Of a stretch of DNA of 64,000 nucleotides, positions 11,977-24,366 are shown piece by piece. Origin of the DNA: Epiperipatus broadwayi (lineage: Eukaryota; Onychophora; Udeonychophora; Euonychophora; Peripatidae). Where the stretch lies: NCBI GenBank assembly GCA_028023455.1, contig JAQFVV010012498.1, positions 3,309,797-3,373,796 on the forward strand. The letters are read 5' to 3'. Both the position numbers and the translations under genes were made by a program. Position 1 is the first letter of the stretch. Every line of letters starts with the position of its first letter. Below the pieces are notes generated by a model, which saw only the letters and a list, made by a program, of their open reading frames with translations, ran no database searches and was not told the DNA's origin.

Positions 11977-12700
11977 AATGGCGTGCATATATGCCATTCC
12001 ATCACTATTAAATGAAAATAAGTGAAATGTCTAAATAAAATTTATTTAAATTGAGTAAAGTTTTAAAATACAGAAACAAAAGATTCTATAAAATAAAATC
12101 TGTTAATTTATTTTTTTAGAGTTATTTTTAATGGATTATAGGATAAAAATGAATTTATTGAAAGTTAATGGTGAACAGACCCTTGGGGAATTTAACAGAT
12201 TGTATGATATGAAAAAGATTAAAAATTACTAGTGATAAAAACATTGATGTCCACCCACTCTAAAGCAAACTAACCAATAAATATGTGTATGAACAGACAG
12301 TCCAGAGAGAAAAATAATCATCATCAATGAGAACTGTGGTATTCCATGAGAGATTTATCCTGGAAATTTGGTAATAACGAATACAAAATAATATAAAATG
12401 AGAGATTAGATTAGACTTTGAGAGAGGATAATTATAGATTAAAATATTTTGGACCTTTATTGCAGACTTTCATGATGTAGGGGTTATGCAATAGATTTCC
12501 TTCTTTCAGTTGTGCTGACTAGCTGGCCTTTAAAATAGCAATTTCTGAAGAATAACAACAAATGGATTCACCCCTCAAAAAGAAAATCTAGTTGGTGATG
12601 AATGAAGCCTTAAACTGGGATGTGAACTGCATAAAAGACCATAGAAATGACATTCAACAAATTTTCCACAGTTTGCGGGTTCCTCCGAAATAAAAGAGAA
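11974..12700 (+). mobile_element. LTR-like relic starting at a TA array
   Basis: Begins TGTAATGGCGTGCATATATG, whose first 30 bases are an imperfect hairpin, immediately after (TA)n, as at 397. GATGTCCACCCACT near 12248 and ATCATCATCAATG near 12320 echo the 397 copy. A TATA-like GCATAAAAGACC lies near 12630 and AATAAA near 12690. The right end is not defined. Confidence 0.4.
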
Positions 12701-15666
12701 GTATGAACTTTTAAATTAAATTTGAACTGTGAACTATTTAATCTAAAAAATACAAACTTTCCATTTTAGTAACTAAACCTGAATTTTATTTCTTCTTTAA
12801 AAAAGATCTGTTATCTGACAATTTAAATTCCTATTTATCTATTTCATATGTAATAAATGTTTTATGTATAACATGTTTGCTGCATGACTGGATATCATCT
12901 TATTATTTGAATTAAGACAACATTGATGGTGAGCATAACTTAAAAATCAATATAAAAGTGCCATTTGACATATTCCACAATCTCTTGCCATGCTGTAAAA
13001 TATCTAAAATTTGCTATTATCATTTCCATCCTCATTCAATTGAATTAATAAATGAAAAGTTAGGTGTAAATGATTGCATGGACTCATTAAGATTATGTTG
13101 GTTTAAATAGGGTTAATTTTTGGGCTAATCGTTTCATAGGTGAATCAATGCTGGTAGATATATGTATGGGTGTTTTAAGTCAATGTTATTTGGAGAGGCA
13201 CATTGGATCCTCATTTCCTTGTGTCACATTAGCATACAGGGTAGATCATCTAATTGAATGCATGGCCCCAAAATGGTATCCATTGCATTGCCAATGGTAG
13301 TAGAGATATTCTTACATCAATGATTTTTTATGCTCTGGATGGGGACTATAAGTCAACAATGGACCATTCTCTCCTGGCATGGAGCATTCCCTTTTCATGT
13401 ATATGCATGTGATCCTTTATCAGACAGACATGCAATCCTGTATGGGTAAAGATCATTGTTTCTTCTAATAAGATGATACAGATGCAAATCCCAGTAATCA
13501 TGACTTTTGTTAAGCTAACATTCTCATTTTGCACTGATCACATAGATATATCATTAAACTAGTGTTGGTTTGGATGCAAACTTTTGATCTGGAATTAAAA
13601 GTTTGAGTCTTTTAAATGCTTGGTTTTATGAAGTGCATTACTCCTAGAAAAATATTAAAATAATGTTAAAATATATTCAATTTATCCCTCTGAGCATATA
13701 ATAATAAATGCTAAACAATTAATTCAGTCATTGAAATTTTGAGTTTGAAATGTATGTGCATAATAAACGTTTTTTGTCTCATTCATTCTGGAAGTGATTT
13801 ATTTTATTATCTTTATTAATTCTATTTTGGAATCAATGATTGAAAAATTTAAGTCTGAAGTGGTGAAGCTCAGATGCTCCATGAACTAGCAACTAAAGCT
13901 ATCAGTCAAATAAAAGTTGTACATGACCTGTACATAACTGAATCCTTTATAAATTTTCTAGGTTCAAATAGCCTAGTGGCACCCTGGTAATGCAGATAGG
14001 AGTAGGGAGGGCACAGAACATCCAGTTTTTCATATGAAAAAGAATTTTAAATACAAACTATATTTTATCTATTGCACTCTTATAATTAACTGTATACATA
14101 ATTGATACTTCTGGAAATATTTAACCAATGAAGCAGAATCAGATAATTTTAGTTGAGAAGAGCAGCAAAGCAAAAAAGCTGAAAGTATTCTTATAAAAGT
14201 AATTGGTAAGCTAATCACTATAGAATGTTCAAAATAGTCTTATTATTCTCAAATTAAATTAAAAATATAAAGTGTCAGTATGTAAATTCTATTATGATAT
14301 TATCCTAAATAGAAAGCATGTTCACACTAAACTTCTGGACGTAAAGGAAAAGATGCTTTCCATATAAATGTAAAATCTATAAAAAGTTATGTTGTTAGTC
14401 AAAGGGAGTAGAAAAAAATACGTTTTATATATTATTGCTCTAATACCTAATCTTATGATATATCACAATTATATTATTTTAGTCTTTAATTTGCCTTCAA
14501 TTAAAATGTATTTTATTCCCTTTTTTTATTTTATGAAGTAATAATGATTTTAAAAAAACAACTAGATAATTGTAATTAAAATGAACATATAATTTAAGAG
14601 TATTTATGTTGATAGTTTAATTTATTCTTTAATGGGATTAGACAAAACATTCTAAAAGTTTTTTTTTTTTTTTTTGGAACAAATTAGCGGGCTCAGAATG
14701 ATAGAGGCATAATGAATGTGACAATAATTGCATATACCTAGCTTCTGATTTAGTCACTTTAAAGCAGTAAAATCTGTTTTTTTTAGAAAATCGATTAATG
14801 AATAAATTAATATTTTTATTATTGTACTACTCACATGTCATTTGTCATTTAAAATGTTTTGAATTATTATAATATTTATTAAAAACAATTTTGTAAAAAA
14901 AGTTTTTTTTTGATCTTAAATAAAATAAATTAGGTCACGATCTTAAATTGCATTGTAAGTACAGTTCTTGAACTTCATCAACATACAGCCGAAAAGCATT
15001 ATGTAACTAATATCGGTTGTTAATCAACGAGTTGTAAGTAATTTAACTATCAAATTAAAAAAAATTCCATATCTTTGATTTCTGGGCAGTAGATTTTATT
15101 AAGCAAAATAATTCACTGACATTTAAGAAATTAAAAGTATTAAAACTTATATAAAAACAGTTAAGCATAAAAAATGTGCGAATGAGAATTTAATTAATAA
15201 ATATTGCTAATGGAAAATAATTTTTTTCTAAGGTTGTAGTAAATTTATCAATATTGTTTAAATAAAAAAAAATCAATAATTCTAAGTTTAATTTAAATAT
15301 TAAATATTTTATACAGTTTTAACTTTGAAACATATTACCATAAGGTTAAATAGCTTTTTTGTATCAAATATTCATCCAATATTTTTTTATGTCATTGAGC
15401 TCAAGGAGCATGTCAACTGGTGAACGATGTCATCATTTTTGTGGTATACATTTTATCCAAAACTATTATCTATCATTTAAATAAAATCTCACAATCTTGG
15501 GTTTGGATTGTAGTTACTACTATCTTTAAAAATGTTATACATAACTGAATAATGGATAAGCAATTTTAGATAACAAATATAGCTATGATAATGGCTAGAG
15601 TTTCCATCTATTAAACACTTTCATTATTAATATTTTACTGCCTTTTTTGTATGTGGAAAACCTATG
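12701..15666. other. no gene recognised
   Basis: Three kilobases of AT-rich DNA with scattered poly-T runs. Small frames such as 13346-13534 (minus) show no known motif. Confidence 0.6.
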
Positions 15667-15734
15667 AACTATCTTACCTATGGTAATATATATATATATA
15701 TATATATATATACCATAGGTAAGATAGTTATATT

Positions 15735-15769
<35 letters not shown>
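15667..15769. repeat. (TA)n between perfect 19-bp inverted flanks, plus second (TA)n
   Basis: AACTATCTTACCTATGGTA (15667-15685) is repeated as its exact complement at 15711-15729, with a pure TA run between. A second TA run (about 15736-15768) follows, then TGTAACC. Confidence 0.9.
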
Positions 15770-17482
15770 TGTAACCAATAAAAGTTAATGGATCAATGAC
15801 TATTGGGGCAATCTTTCACTAAAAATAAATTAGGTTATTATTAATCAAACGATCAGCAAGGGTTAGTTAAATTCTTATGGTGCTCTGAGACAAATACAAA
15901 CATCAAATCAGGAGGAGAGTGTTCTGAGTCTCTCTAAAACATATATAATATTATGCTGCAAAAATTACACAAAGTTAGTTATTTTAAAGTGCGCTTAATC
16001 AAATAAATCTTCTTAAGCAAATTAGATCTTACAAACAAAGCTTTGGCTAAATAAATCAGAGCTTATAAGCAACATACAGTTTTCTTTAATCCAATTAAAT
16101 CTCATAGACAAAATAATTATTTCTAAATAATTCGGATCTCAGGTTTCTTACTATAATAAATTATTTTATATTCTAATATAATCTTATTCTCTTCTAAGTT
16201 TCTTATACCAACAATAAATATGAACTTAGTAATGCCAACAATATTAAGATATAATCTTATTTTTAAGATGATATCTCAGCACATTTAATAAATTAATTTT
16301 AAAATCAATCATAAAAACTTATGTAAAAATTATTATAGAATACTAGGATTACATTTATGATAATATAAATTGAAAATGGATTTGTTGCTACCCACATATC
16401 ACACAAACAAGTTCTTTTCCAATCTTCAACCCAAACAAAAATAAAGTAATCTTATACTCTTTATTCAAGATAAAATAAAGTAATCTTATCATAGATGTTG
16501 TCTTAACATCATCAAAATATAATTTAATAAAGTGACTTTTATCACATTGATGATTAGAGAAATACAAATTCAAAGATTAATAACTAAAAATATTTATTGA
16601 GACTAAATAGTATAGTAAAATAATCATTAAGTAACTTTAATAAAATTATAAATTATAATTTTCCTTTAAAACAAAATAAAAATTGTAGATTACAATTGAA
16701 TATAACAATAAATAAATCATCTTGATGTGACTTCCTATGAATTACTAAAGTTCTCTCATTTTAATAATCTCACTTTTAATTATATATGCCCCTGTAATTC
16801 TAAATAAAAATAAATCTTAACATCCTTGGGACACAATGAATTTAAAAGGAGATGAATAAAATTTATAATGACATAAACAATTATAAATTTAATAATAAAA
16901 TATTTTATCAGGTTTTAAAGACACATTGGATATGCAAACTGGGCATATCAACAAATCAAACCTACTCTGATAATATCAAGAACACAAATAAGGGTATGAC
17001 TGGCATTACAAATTAACCTTCAAAATATTTGAAAAAACAAATATAAAAACATGGTTGGCATTTAACATGACTTTATTAATATTTCAAGAGCAAAATAGAG
17101 AAATGGTTGGTATCACATATGACTATAATAAAATCTCACCTAGATAAACATCAAGGGATTTTAAAAAAGGCAAAAATGAAATTATAGATATAAACATGGT
17201 TCAACATTAAATACATATATTGGAAATCATTTATCTTTTTCTCAGGTATGTAGTTATATATATTATTATATTGGATAGAGTTGATAACTGTAAGGAGTTT
17301 GAAAGTCTGCGTTCAAATTTCCTTTAATTATTTATACTTGTTTAAGCTTTATACTATTGTGTACAATATCTGTGCATATATTAAATTATTACATAAGAGT
17401 AAAATAATAATAACAGGATTTATAAATGTTTATTTCACATAAATGAATTTATCATAATTAATGTCAAGTAAAGGTATGCCAC
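15770..17482. other. no gene recognised; segment between two TA arrays
   Basis: Starts TGTAACCAATAAAAG directly after (TA)n, so it may be another LTR-type relic, but I find no second diagnostic feature. Rich in AAATAAATC motifs. Confidence 0.4.
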
Positions 17483-17494
17483 TGTGTGTGTTAA

Positions 17495-17532
<38 letters not shown>

Positions 17533-17547
17533 TAACACACACAATAT

Positions 17548-17579
<32 letters not shown>
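17483..17579. repeat. (TA)n between perfect 18-bp inverted flanks, plus second (TA)n
   Basis: TGTGTGTGTTAATTTCTA (17483-17500) and its exact complement (17526-17543) enclose a TA run. A second TA run (17553-17579) follows and abuts the truncated Gypsy pol relic. Confidence 0.9.
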
Positions 17580-17581
<2 letters not shown>

Positions 17582-17582
<1 letters not shown>

Positions 17583-18660
17583 GTCTCATTATTTGGTTAG
17601 CATTTTGTTATTATAAAGGGTGGTGAGTATGCATTTTGTCTTTTTATCAGATAAAAACTCCTGGAACTCTTGTGATGTAAATCCTGTCCCATTATTCAAT
17701 ACTAATGTTTCTTGAAAACCATGACCTGCAAAGATGACTTTTAGGGCATGAGTAAATATATTTCCCACTTATATTTTTAACAAACTTATATTCTGACCAT
17801 TTCAAGTAAGAATCATTTGTAACTAGGAAGATATATTGGTTTATGGAATTTGCATGGTCCAAATGTAAATCTATGGTGCTGTTGTTTTTGTCCACAAATC
17901 AAAGATCTTTAGAGGCAATCAGCAGTTGGTATTACTCAACACAGTTCTTAATTCTTTGTCTTATGTCCTGATTCAAATTAGGCCAGCAAACATATGAAAA
18001 AACAAGGCCTCCATCTGCATGATACCTAGATATCATTGGTGTAGCAAACTGTTTAACTGCTTCTGATCTTCTGATGGTATGAGCACTCAATCCATAATTA
18101 GAATAACACCATTATACATAGATAGGCTTTCACAAACATTCCAGGTAAGCCTTTCAAAATAATTTGGTCGACTTTTAGAACACCCAAATCAAATTTCTCA
18201 ATTTTTTTTATGTTCAGGATCATTATTCATCCACTTTTCAACCTTGGAGCTATTCACAGTGTTTGATTTTCAAGTGTCAATGTAAATTACTTCTGTACAC
18301 TTTTGCAGGAATTCACAAGCATCCATGCAAATGTGATAAAGCATGAGTATTGATAATTTCTTTTCCAGGATTGTAAATTAAAATGTAATCGTTTTTCAAT
18401 AAATCTATTCTGGGTAGCATGTTTGAGAGTTTTCTTATCGTACCCAAAAGTTTACTGTAATGGGTGATGATCAGTGTAAATGTAGAATTTATGTCCATAC
18501 ACATGTTGATGATACTTTTTAACAGTAAATATTAGAGCCTGATCTTCTTTGTGAAGTAGTCTATTTTTTCAAAAGCTGTCAGAGTCCTTGAAGCACACAC
18601 AATAACACAATAGGGCATTTCCCTCCACAATAGTGATGTGAAATAACTATCTATTAGCTA
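17582..18660 (-). pseudogene. Ty3/Gypsy pol relic (RNase H and integrase)
   Basis: Read on the minus strand in broken frames. RNase H: ASRTLTAFEKI near 18600, then YHQHVYGHKFYIYTDHH near 18500, then YNPGKEIINTHALSHL near 18330, matching the conserved end of the Gypsy RNase H domain. Integrase zinc-binding part: SYVCWPNLNQDIRQRIKNCV near 17940-18000, where the last cysteine of the HHCC motif is now Tyr. Integrase core: STIDLHLDHANSINQYIFLV then NDSYLKWSEYKFVKNIS near 17780-17880 (the Asp before HANS corresponds to the first catalytic Asp), followed after frame breaks by GTGFTSQEF-like residues near 17660. Several stops and frameshifts. Reverse transcriptase and the integrase C-terminus are missing; the relic ends at a TA array. 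Confidence 0.85.
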
Positions 18661-19959
18661 CCCCAAAAAACAACCATTAGAATGATGTGCATATATATAT
18701 AGTCGATTGCTATTTTTATATCAGTTACAGTATTAATCAAAATATGGGTTAATGTTTAAATTAACATGATTCAGAAAATACTATTGTTATCACCAAATTA
18801 CGTGGTATCAAAAAAAAACTATTATATTTTAGCGTTTATCTATATATATAGATTAATTTTTGGGATATATTTTTGTATTTTTTATGTAGAAAACGTATGT
18901 TTAAAAAAATAAATTCATTATGAAAAAAAAAAAATGAAGTAAATATATTCTTCAGGCTAATACATTTCTGATTGACAAGGGTTTTTATAATTTTTTTTTA
19001 TTGACTTTATCTTTTAGTTAAGAATAACTAGATTTCATTTATAAACTAATAAATGAATATTTATCTTGTTTGGCCAAGGGCTAGATAGTTGAAAAAAATC
19101 TTAAGTTGCTTAGTAAATTATCAACATTCTAAAAAAAAATTCAAGCTTATCCTGATTTAGATTAAGATCACCTTCTTAGATAAAATGTAAACTAATGATA
19201 AAAATTCATCAAATTATCACCATCAAATGATTTGAAAGGCTGGTAAATAATGTTTTTTTTTACTGTATTTTTGTGAGGGTTTGTTTGAGAGTTTTTTAAC
19301 CTGAAATGGTTTAAAAATTATTTTAGTTTTTAAGTTAATATATATATATATATTGCAACAGAAAACTGGATTATGCTATATTAATGACTCATATACATTC
19401 AGACGGATGAATAAAGCCATGAATATAAAATCATTTAATGTAAATTAACAAGTCATCTGTTTCATCGATCTATTTTTTAACCCAATGTATATCACGTGAC
19501 AATAATATTTTTTAATTGCTTTTAAATATTACTGATATTATTGTTAATGATGATCAAATCATGGATTACTTATATAACAATTTTATGCTTACTTGTACAA
19601 GATGCCTGAGTTATATTTCCTGTTCACTAACCCTAGAGGGGTTGTAATCAGTTATTTTTATTTGCGTGTTTTTGTACAGGAATCCCTGTTTAAATGCAAC
19701 TTGAATATTTCCAAAAATACTATCTAACTTTAAACAGCCCCTCTCTACCTCAAAGCATAACTTCCCAGTATCAAGAGTTCAGACGTGCATTTAGAATGAC
19801 ACCAATTAAATAAAAATAGTATAGTGTTGTTTCCATAACTATATATATATATATACATATATATTAATTTACACATGGAGATATCGTTATGCACTCTTGA
19901 ATAAATATATATAAATTATATCTTAAAGATCTCATAGTTTAACTTATTTTAAAACAAAA
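18661..19959. other. no gene recognised
   Basis: AT-rich, with short TA runs near 18700, 19345 and 19845. Nothing coding. Confidence 0.55.
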
Positions 19960-19967
19960 ATTTAATT
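19960..19967. repeat. target-site duplication, left
   Basis: ATTTAATT, identical to 22328-22335. Confidence 0.9.
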
Positions 19968-20232
19968 GGTACTTACAGATAATTCAACCGATGACATATT
20001 ACACTTACCGATTTCCCTTCTGTTGCATGACAACATTGTCATGGCAACCAAGTGACTGGCGTGATTAATCCATCAGAGAGTCAATTTTTTTTTTTTACCC
20101 GCGAGATTTAAAATTCGGAGAGAGGTTTGGAAAATTTTTTGATTTTTCTGTCTATTGTGATTTTGCTATCCACAGCATCACAATGACTTTTTTGAGCTCT
20201 TATACTTTGAGATATTTGCATCATTTGCATTT

Positions 20233-21132
20233 ATGATGGCTGAAGCTACAACAATCTTATTTAATTTACCGAGTATGGAGGATGAAGCAATCATCTTCTT
20301 ACAAGACCATGGACTTCTCCCCAAAAGGAAATTGTGTCAAAATGGTCATGAAATGAAGAAGTATGTTTACAATTCTGGACCCAATTCAGTGAAATAATGG
20401 CGATGCATCTTGAAAGATTGTCTATCCCAAATCACAATGAGAAAGGGCACATGGTTTGATGGCTCCAAAATTACTTTCATGACTGCTATACATTTCATCT
20501 ACAATTGGTCCAAACAATTAACATCCATAACATTTTGTGCAGAGGAATTGAATATTTCAGACAAAACTGTTATCGATTGGAACAACTACCTCCACGAAGT
20601 TTGTACCTGGAGATTGTTAAGAAATGAAAGGCGGAAAATTGGAGGTCCCAACACAATCATGGAAATCGATGAAAGCCTCTTCACAAAATGGAAGAACAAT
20701 GCCGGAAGAGTTCTACCACAGCAGTGGCTATTTGGTGGCATATGCAGAGAGACTGACAAATGTTTTATTGTAGCCATTCAAGATAGAAGTGTGTCTACTC
20801 TCATGCAAGAAATTTTGCAAAATGTACATGAAGGCATGACTATCTACAGCGATTTCTGGAAGGAATATAAGAGCAAAGAGTTAGCTGAAGCTGAATATGA
20901 ACACCATTATGTTAATCACACATACAACTTTGTAGACCCCACTACTGGTGTACATACACAAAATGTTAAAAGGTTGTGGGGTTTGGTCAAATGGCATAAT
21001 AAAAAACACAGAGGGACAGTACGTCAGCACCTGGACTCATATTTGAGCGAGTTTATGTGGAGGCAGTCGTATAAAGCTGATCCTTTCACTGCGATTTTGG
21101 AACATATATCCCAATTCAGTCCTCTGCAGTGA
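20233..21132 (+). pseudogene. Merlin transposase with one internal stop (ISXO2-like DDE domain)
   Basis: Would cut and rejoin DNA at the element's ends. Reading from the tandem ATGs at 20233 and 20236 gives 299 codons with a single in-frame TAA at 20395-20397 (codon 55); the open part after it has only a TTG upstream, so it is not an independent gene. An N-terminal zinc-ribbon-like part (C35, H39, C58, C63) is followed by a helix-turn-helix-like region and the catalytic domain. MEIDES gives the first Asp (146) and IYSDFW the second (207). The third position, usually Glu in a NxxE(R/S)xW context, is Lys here: HTQNVKRLWG, Lys246, codon AAA at 20968-20970. The terminal EFMWRQ is intact. Length is normal for the family. 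One stop and one catalytic change suggest recent inactivation rather than long decay. Confidence 0.9.
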
Positions 21133-21141
21133 ACACTATTT

Positions 21142-21918
21142 GTAAGTAATTTTAATTTTTTTTCTAATAATTATAAGTTTATAATTAGTTATATTATTGA
21201 ATATAGACAATACGTAATCCAAATGCATGTAAAAGTAAGGTCGCCATTAATGCCATATTCGCATTAAATCTTTATTTTAAATGTACAAAAAATTTTTGGT
21301 AATATTTCTACACTTAGCAAACTTCCACTTAATTATGTTTAATTTGTAAATAATTTTCAATAATTTTTTAACTCAAATTAGCAATATACAGCACATTTTT
21401 AAAATTACCAAATGCATGTAAAAGTATGGCATGTGATAACACATTTTATACAAGATCGCCATTAATGCCAGATTCGCATTAATTCGGGTAAAGTATTTTT
21501 TATCTGTTTTTTTTTTTTAAATTTACAAAAAATTTTTGTTAATAAATAAGTATATTTTGAAAATTACCAAATTCATGTAAAAGTACTAAGCCAGATTTGC
21601 ATTAAATCGCATGTTTTTTATTTAGCTGTTTATTTTCAATTAAATATTTCTACACTTATCAAACTTCCACTTAATTACATTTAATTTGCAAATAATTTTC
21701 AATAATTTTTTAAATCAAATTAGCAATATACAGAGACGTTTTTATATTTTGTATTGACCTTATTTTGTATTTCATGCATGTAAATTTTCAATAATTTTTT
21801 AAATCAAATTAGCAATATACAGTACGTTTTTATATTTTGTATTGACCTTATATTGTATTTCATGCATGTAAATTTTTGTTTTTTTGTATTTTTTTTAATT
21901 TTGTATTTTTTTTTTCAG
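21142..21918 (+). other. intron-like segment in the Merlin element
   Basis: GTAAGT at 21142 and a T-rich tract ending TTTTTCAG at 21918 make good donor and acceptor sites. The next 64 bases (21919-21982) hold a lysine-rich frame (KKPSKKNM) ending in TGA. But the transposase frame already stops at 21130-21132, before the donor, so splicing would act in the 3' untranslated region unless that stop is secondary. Confidence 0.4.
21206..21880. repeat. degenerate tandem repeats inside Merlin
   Basis: Two motifs alternate. AAATGCATGTAAAAGTA with CGCCATTAATGCCA occurs near 21218, 21411 and (partly) 21570. TTTTCAATAATTTTTTAA followed by TCAAATTAGCAATATACAG occurs near 21354, 21694 and 21787. The last two units (21692-21875) are almost identical. 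Confidence 0.7.
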
Positions 21919-22132
21919 GACCAAGAAACATGGTGGTGTTCATTTTCTGCCTGCCAAGAAGCCATCTAAAAAAAACATGTGACTGTATTACCCTTTTTTT
22001 TCTTTAATATGTAAATTATTTTTAATTTTTATATTTTGTCTTTTTTTTGTATTTTTATCACGTGACCTGTATCACATTTTTTCTATTTTTTATGTTTTTT
22101 ATATTTTGTATGTTTTTTATCATGTGATCAAA

Positions 22133-22308
22133 CGATGATGTATTATTCTGAAGGCATATCAGTCCAATCTTGCGATTTTTAACATACCGTGTTCACGTGA
22201 TCTGCGGACACATTTTAGCGAATAAATGTGTCTGCAGATCACTTGGAGACGTTATCTTAAAATTTGCAACATTAGACTGATATGCCTTCAGGGTAATACA
22301 TCATTGGC
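22133..22308. repeat. large palindrome at the Merlin right end
   Basis: GATGATGTATTATTCTGAAG (from 22135) and its complement (CTTCAGGGTAATACATCATT, 22287-22306) start two arms of about 80 bp that end at GATCTGCGGACACATTT / AAATGTGTCTGCAGATC around a 10-base loop. The outer arm overlaps the element's inverted repeat, so the inner arm is like an extra, inward-facing terminus. Confidence 0.8.
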
Positions 22309-22327
22309 TGAATTATCTGTAAGAACC

Positions 22328-22335
22328 ATTTAATT
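22328..22335. repeat. target-site duplication, right
   Basis: ATTTAATT, identical to 19960-19967. Confidence 0.9.
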
Positions 22336-23694
22336 ATGGGCATTAATCTATTACCATTTGAAATCTATTATTAGATTCTTTCTAACAAATACACACTCTA
22401 TTTTTATATTATAATTTCATAAATATAAATCATAATAAAATAAAGTTAAAATATTAGTAAAAAAAATTACATTCTCCCCTACAATTTTAATAATTATATA
22501 AAAAAATAGTTGTTATAAAAATAAAATATCAAACTTAAATTATTTCTATTTATTGAGACATTTTATTCATGTACTTATATATACAATTATAATGTCTTAT
22601 AATGGACTTTGGAAAGTTAGCAAGACTACATTTTGCATTTGTAATACCTATAATTATTTTTAATCCCAGGGGATACAACATTTTTGCTTATTAGTTCAGT
22701 AGCATTGACTTTTTTACTTTTTAAATTATAATTGATAGCCTTTTAAATAATCACTAAGTTTGATAAACTATAGAAAATGAGAAAACTTACTAATTTGGTT
22801 AGGCAAAAATTATACTATTACTATTTTTGGACTTGTGATAGGTAACATTTCCTGGTTGAGAAAAAATATTTTCATGATACCTGAATTAATACATAATAAA
22901 AAAATATTTTATAATAAAAAATACATATATAAATGGTTACATGTAATGATAATGAAAGAACACATCATATATTGATAAAGTCAATATTCATCAATAGTGA
23001 AAAACTTTTTCTAATAATTTATTGTTGATTTAATACTTAAAGAGATAAATGGATTTATTTAAAGAGAAGTATTAATAGTGATTGAAAAAACAAAATTAAA
23101 ATTTATATTAGAAATTTCTTTTTTTATTCTTGATGTAGAAACAGTTTCAATGATTCTGATTAATTTTACTTTGAAGTCAGCTTGTTTAAGGTTGAGAATT
23201 TGAATTCAGCCACATACCAATATTTAACATGCATAGATTTATCAATTCCAGTGGTTTATTGGAAAAGTTATAGTTTTGGCTTAACATGCAATTCTTCTGT
23301 TTTACTGCAATGATGATGATGATGATGATGTAAAATAAATTGCTTCTTTAGGGATCATTTTGGCACTGGAATTGTTTCTTCATTTTTTCTGCTCTGGATA
23401 TGACGGATTTAATATAAGTTTCATTACTGCTCTGGGTATGATTGGTTTAATATAAATTTCAGCATTTTGTTGGTGCTGTTATTTGAATTCAGCAACAGCA
23501 CAGGACTTTGGAGATCAGCCATAGAATGCTATTTGTTATTTTCATTTTGAATTTTAATTCTTCCAATGTGCATAAGGGTTCTTTGGGATCAAGTCACTGG
23601 GACCCATCACCAAAATATTTAAAATATAAAAATAAAATGATACATGGTTTCCAAGAGGCAATCAGATTTATTCTGCTAAACTGTCTTAATTATC

Positions 23695-23698
<4 letters not shown>
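22336..23698. other. no gene recognised; short GAT and 38-bp repeats
   Basis: Contains (GAT)n at about 23310-23331 and a two-unit 38-bp tandem repeat beginning CTGCTCTGG at 23389 and 23427. Otherwise AT-rich. Confidence 0.55.

Positions 23699-23740
<42 letters not shown>
23699..23740. repeat. (TA)n microsatellite
   Basis: About 21 pure TA units. It forms the left border of a Penelope 3' tail. Confidence 0.95.
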
Positions 23741-23743
<3 letters not shown>

Positions 23744-24366
23744 AAAAAAAGACTTATAAATCCAATAAATAATATTATATTTCAACCAGAGGACTGGTTT
23801 TCATCAGAAAAAAAAATACACAGTAAAATGGCGATAATCAAAAATTACAGATTTGGTAAAAGATTAAAAATTTAACAAAACCCCCCTGATTGGTCACAAA
23901 ATCTAACACAGAATATCTACCCAATCAATGACAAAATTCAAACAAAAAAAAACTACATTCCCTCCTAATCAAGCTTAAATTCTATTTAAATTAAAATATA
24001 AAAATAAAAAATCCAAAATTAAAAATTAAAATATACATATGTGCATACATAGAAAAATTAAACTATGCTCACATACAAAAAATAGCTGTGCTCACATTAA
24101 TATTCATTAAAAACTAAAATACTTATACTTTTTAATCAAAAATTATAGTTAGTGCAAAGTACAATAATTTATAACTAATTATTTATCTATAAACCAATTA
24201 AACACAGATATTAAACATCCATGTAACCAATCTTTACATAAAAAACCTCATATAAGAAAATTTTCACATAAAAACACACATATAGAAATCATTTAGGAGA
24301 CCAGGTAACCCGGAGATGTAATAGTTCCAGTGTTCAAATTCAATCCATGTGGTTCTAAGGTCTTGA

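Larger units (their letters stand above)
19968..22327 (+). mobile_element. complete Merlin (IS1016-type) DNA transposon
   Basis: 2360 bp bounded by inverted repeats GGTACTTACAGATAATTCA (19968) and, as reverse complement, GGTTCTTACAGATAATTCA (ending 22327). Similarity continues inward for about 36 bases with a few changes. It is flanked by a perfect 8-bp duplication ATTTAATT (19960-19967 and 22328-22335), the size expected for Merlin. Inside are a near-complete ISXO2-like transposase reading frame, an intron-like segment with internal repeats and a large palindrome next to the right end. The clean target duplication shows that both ends are original. Confidence 0.93.

Noticed and set aside
20586-20777. 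Minus-strand frame inside the transposase
   Set aside because: Antisense shadow of the transposase.
20410-21132. Separate 240-codon transposase gene starting at 20410
   Set aside because: The codon at 20410 is TTG, and family-like sequence continues in frame upstream of the TAA to ATG at 20233. It is the 3' part of one interrupted gene.
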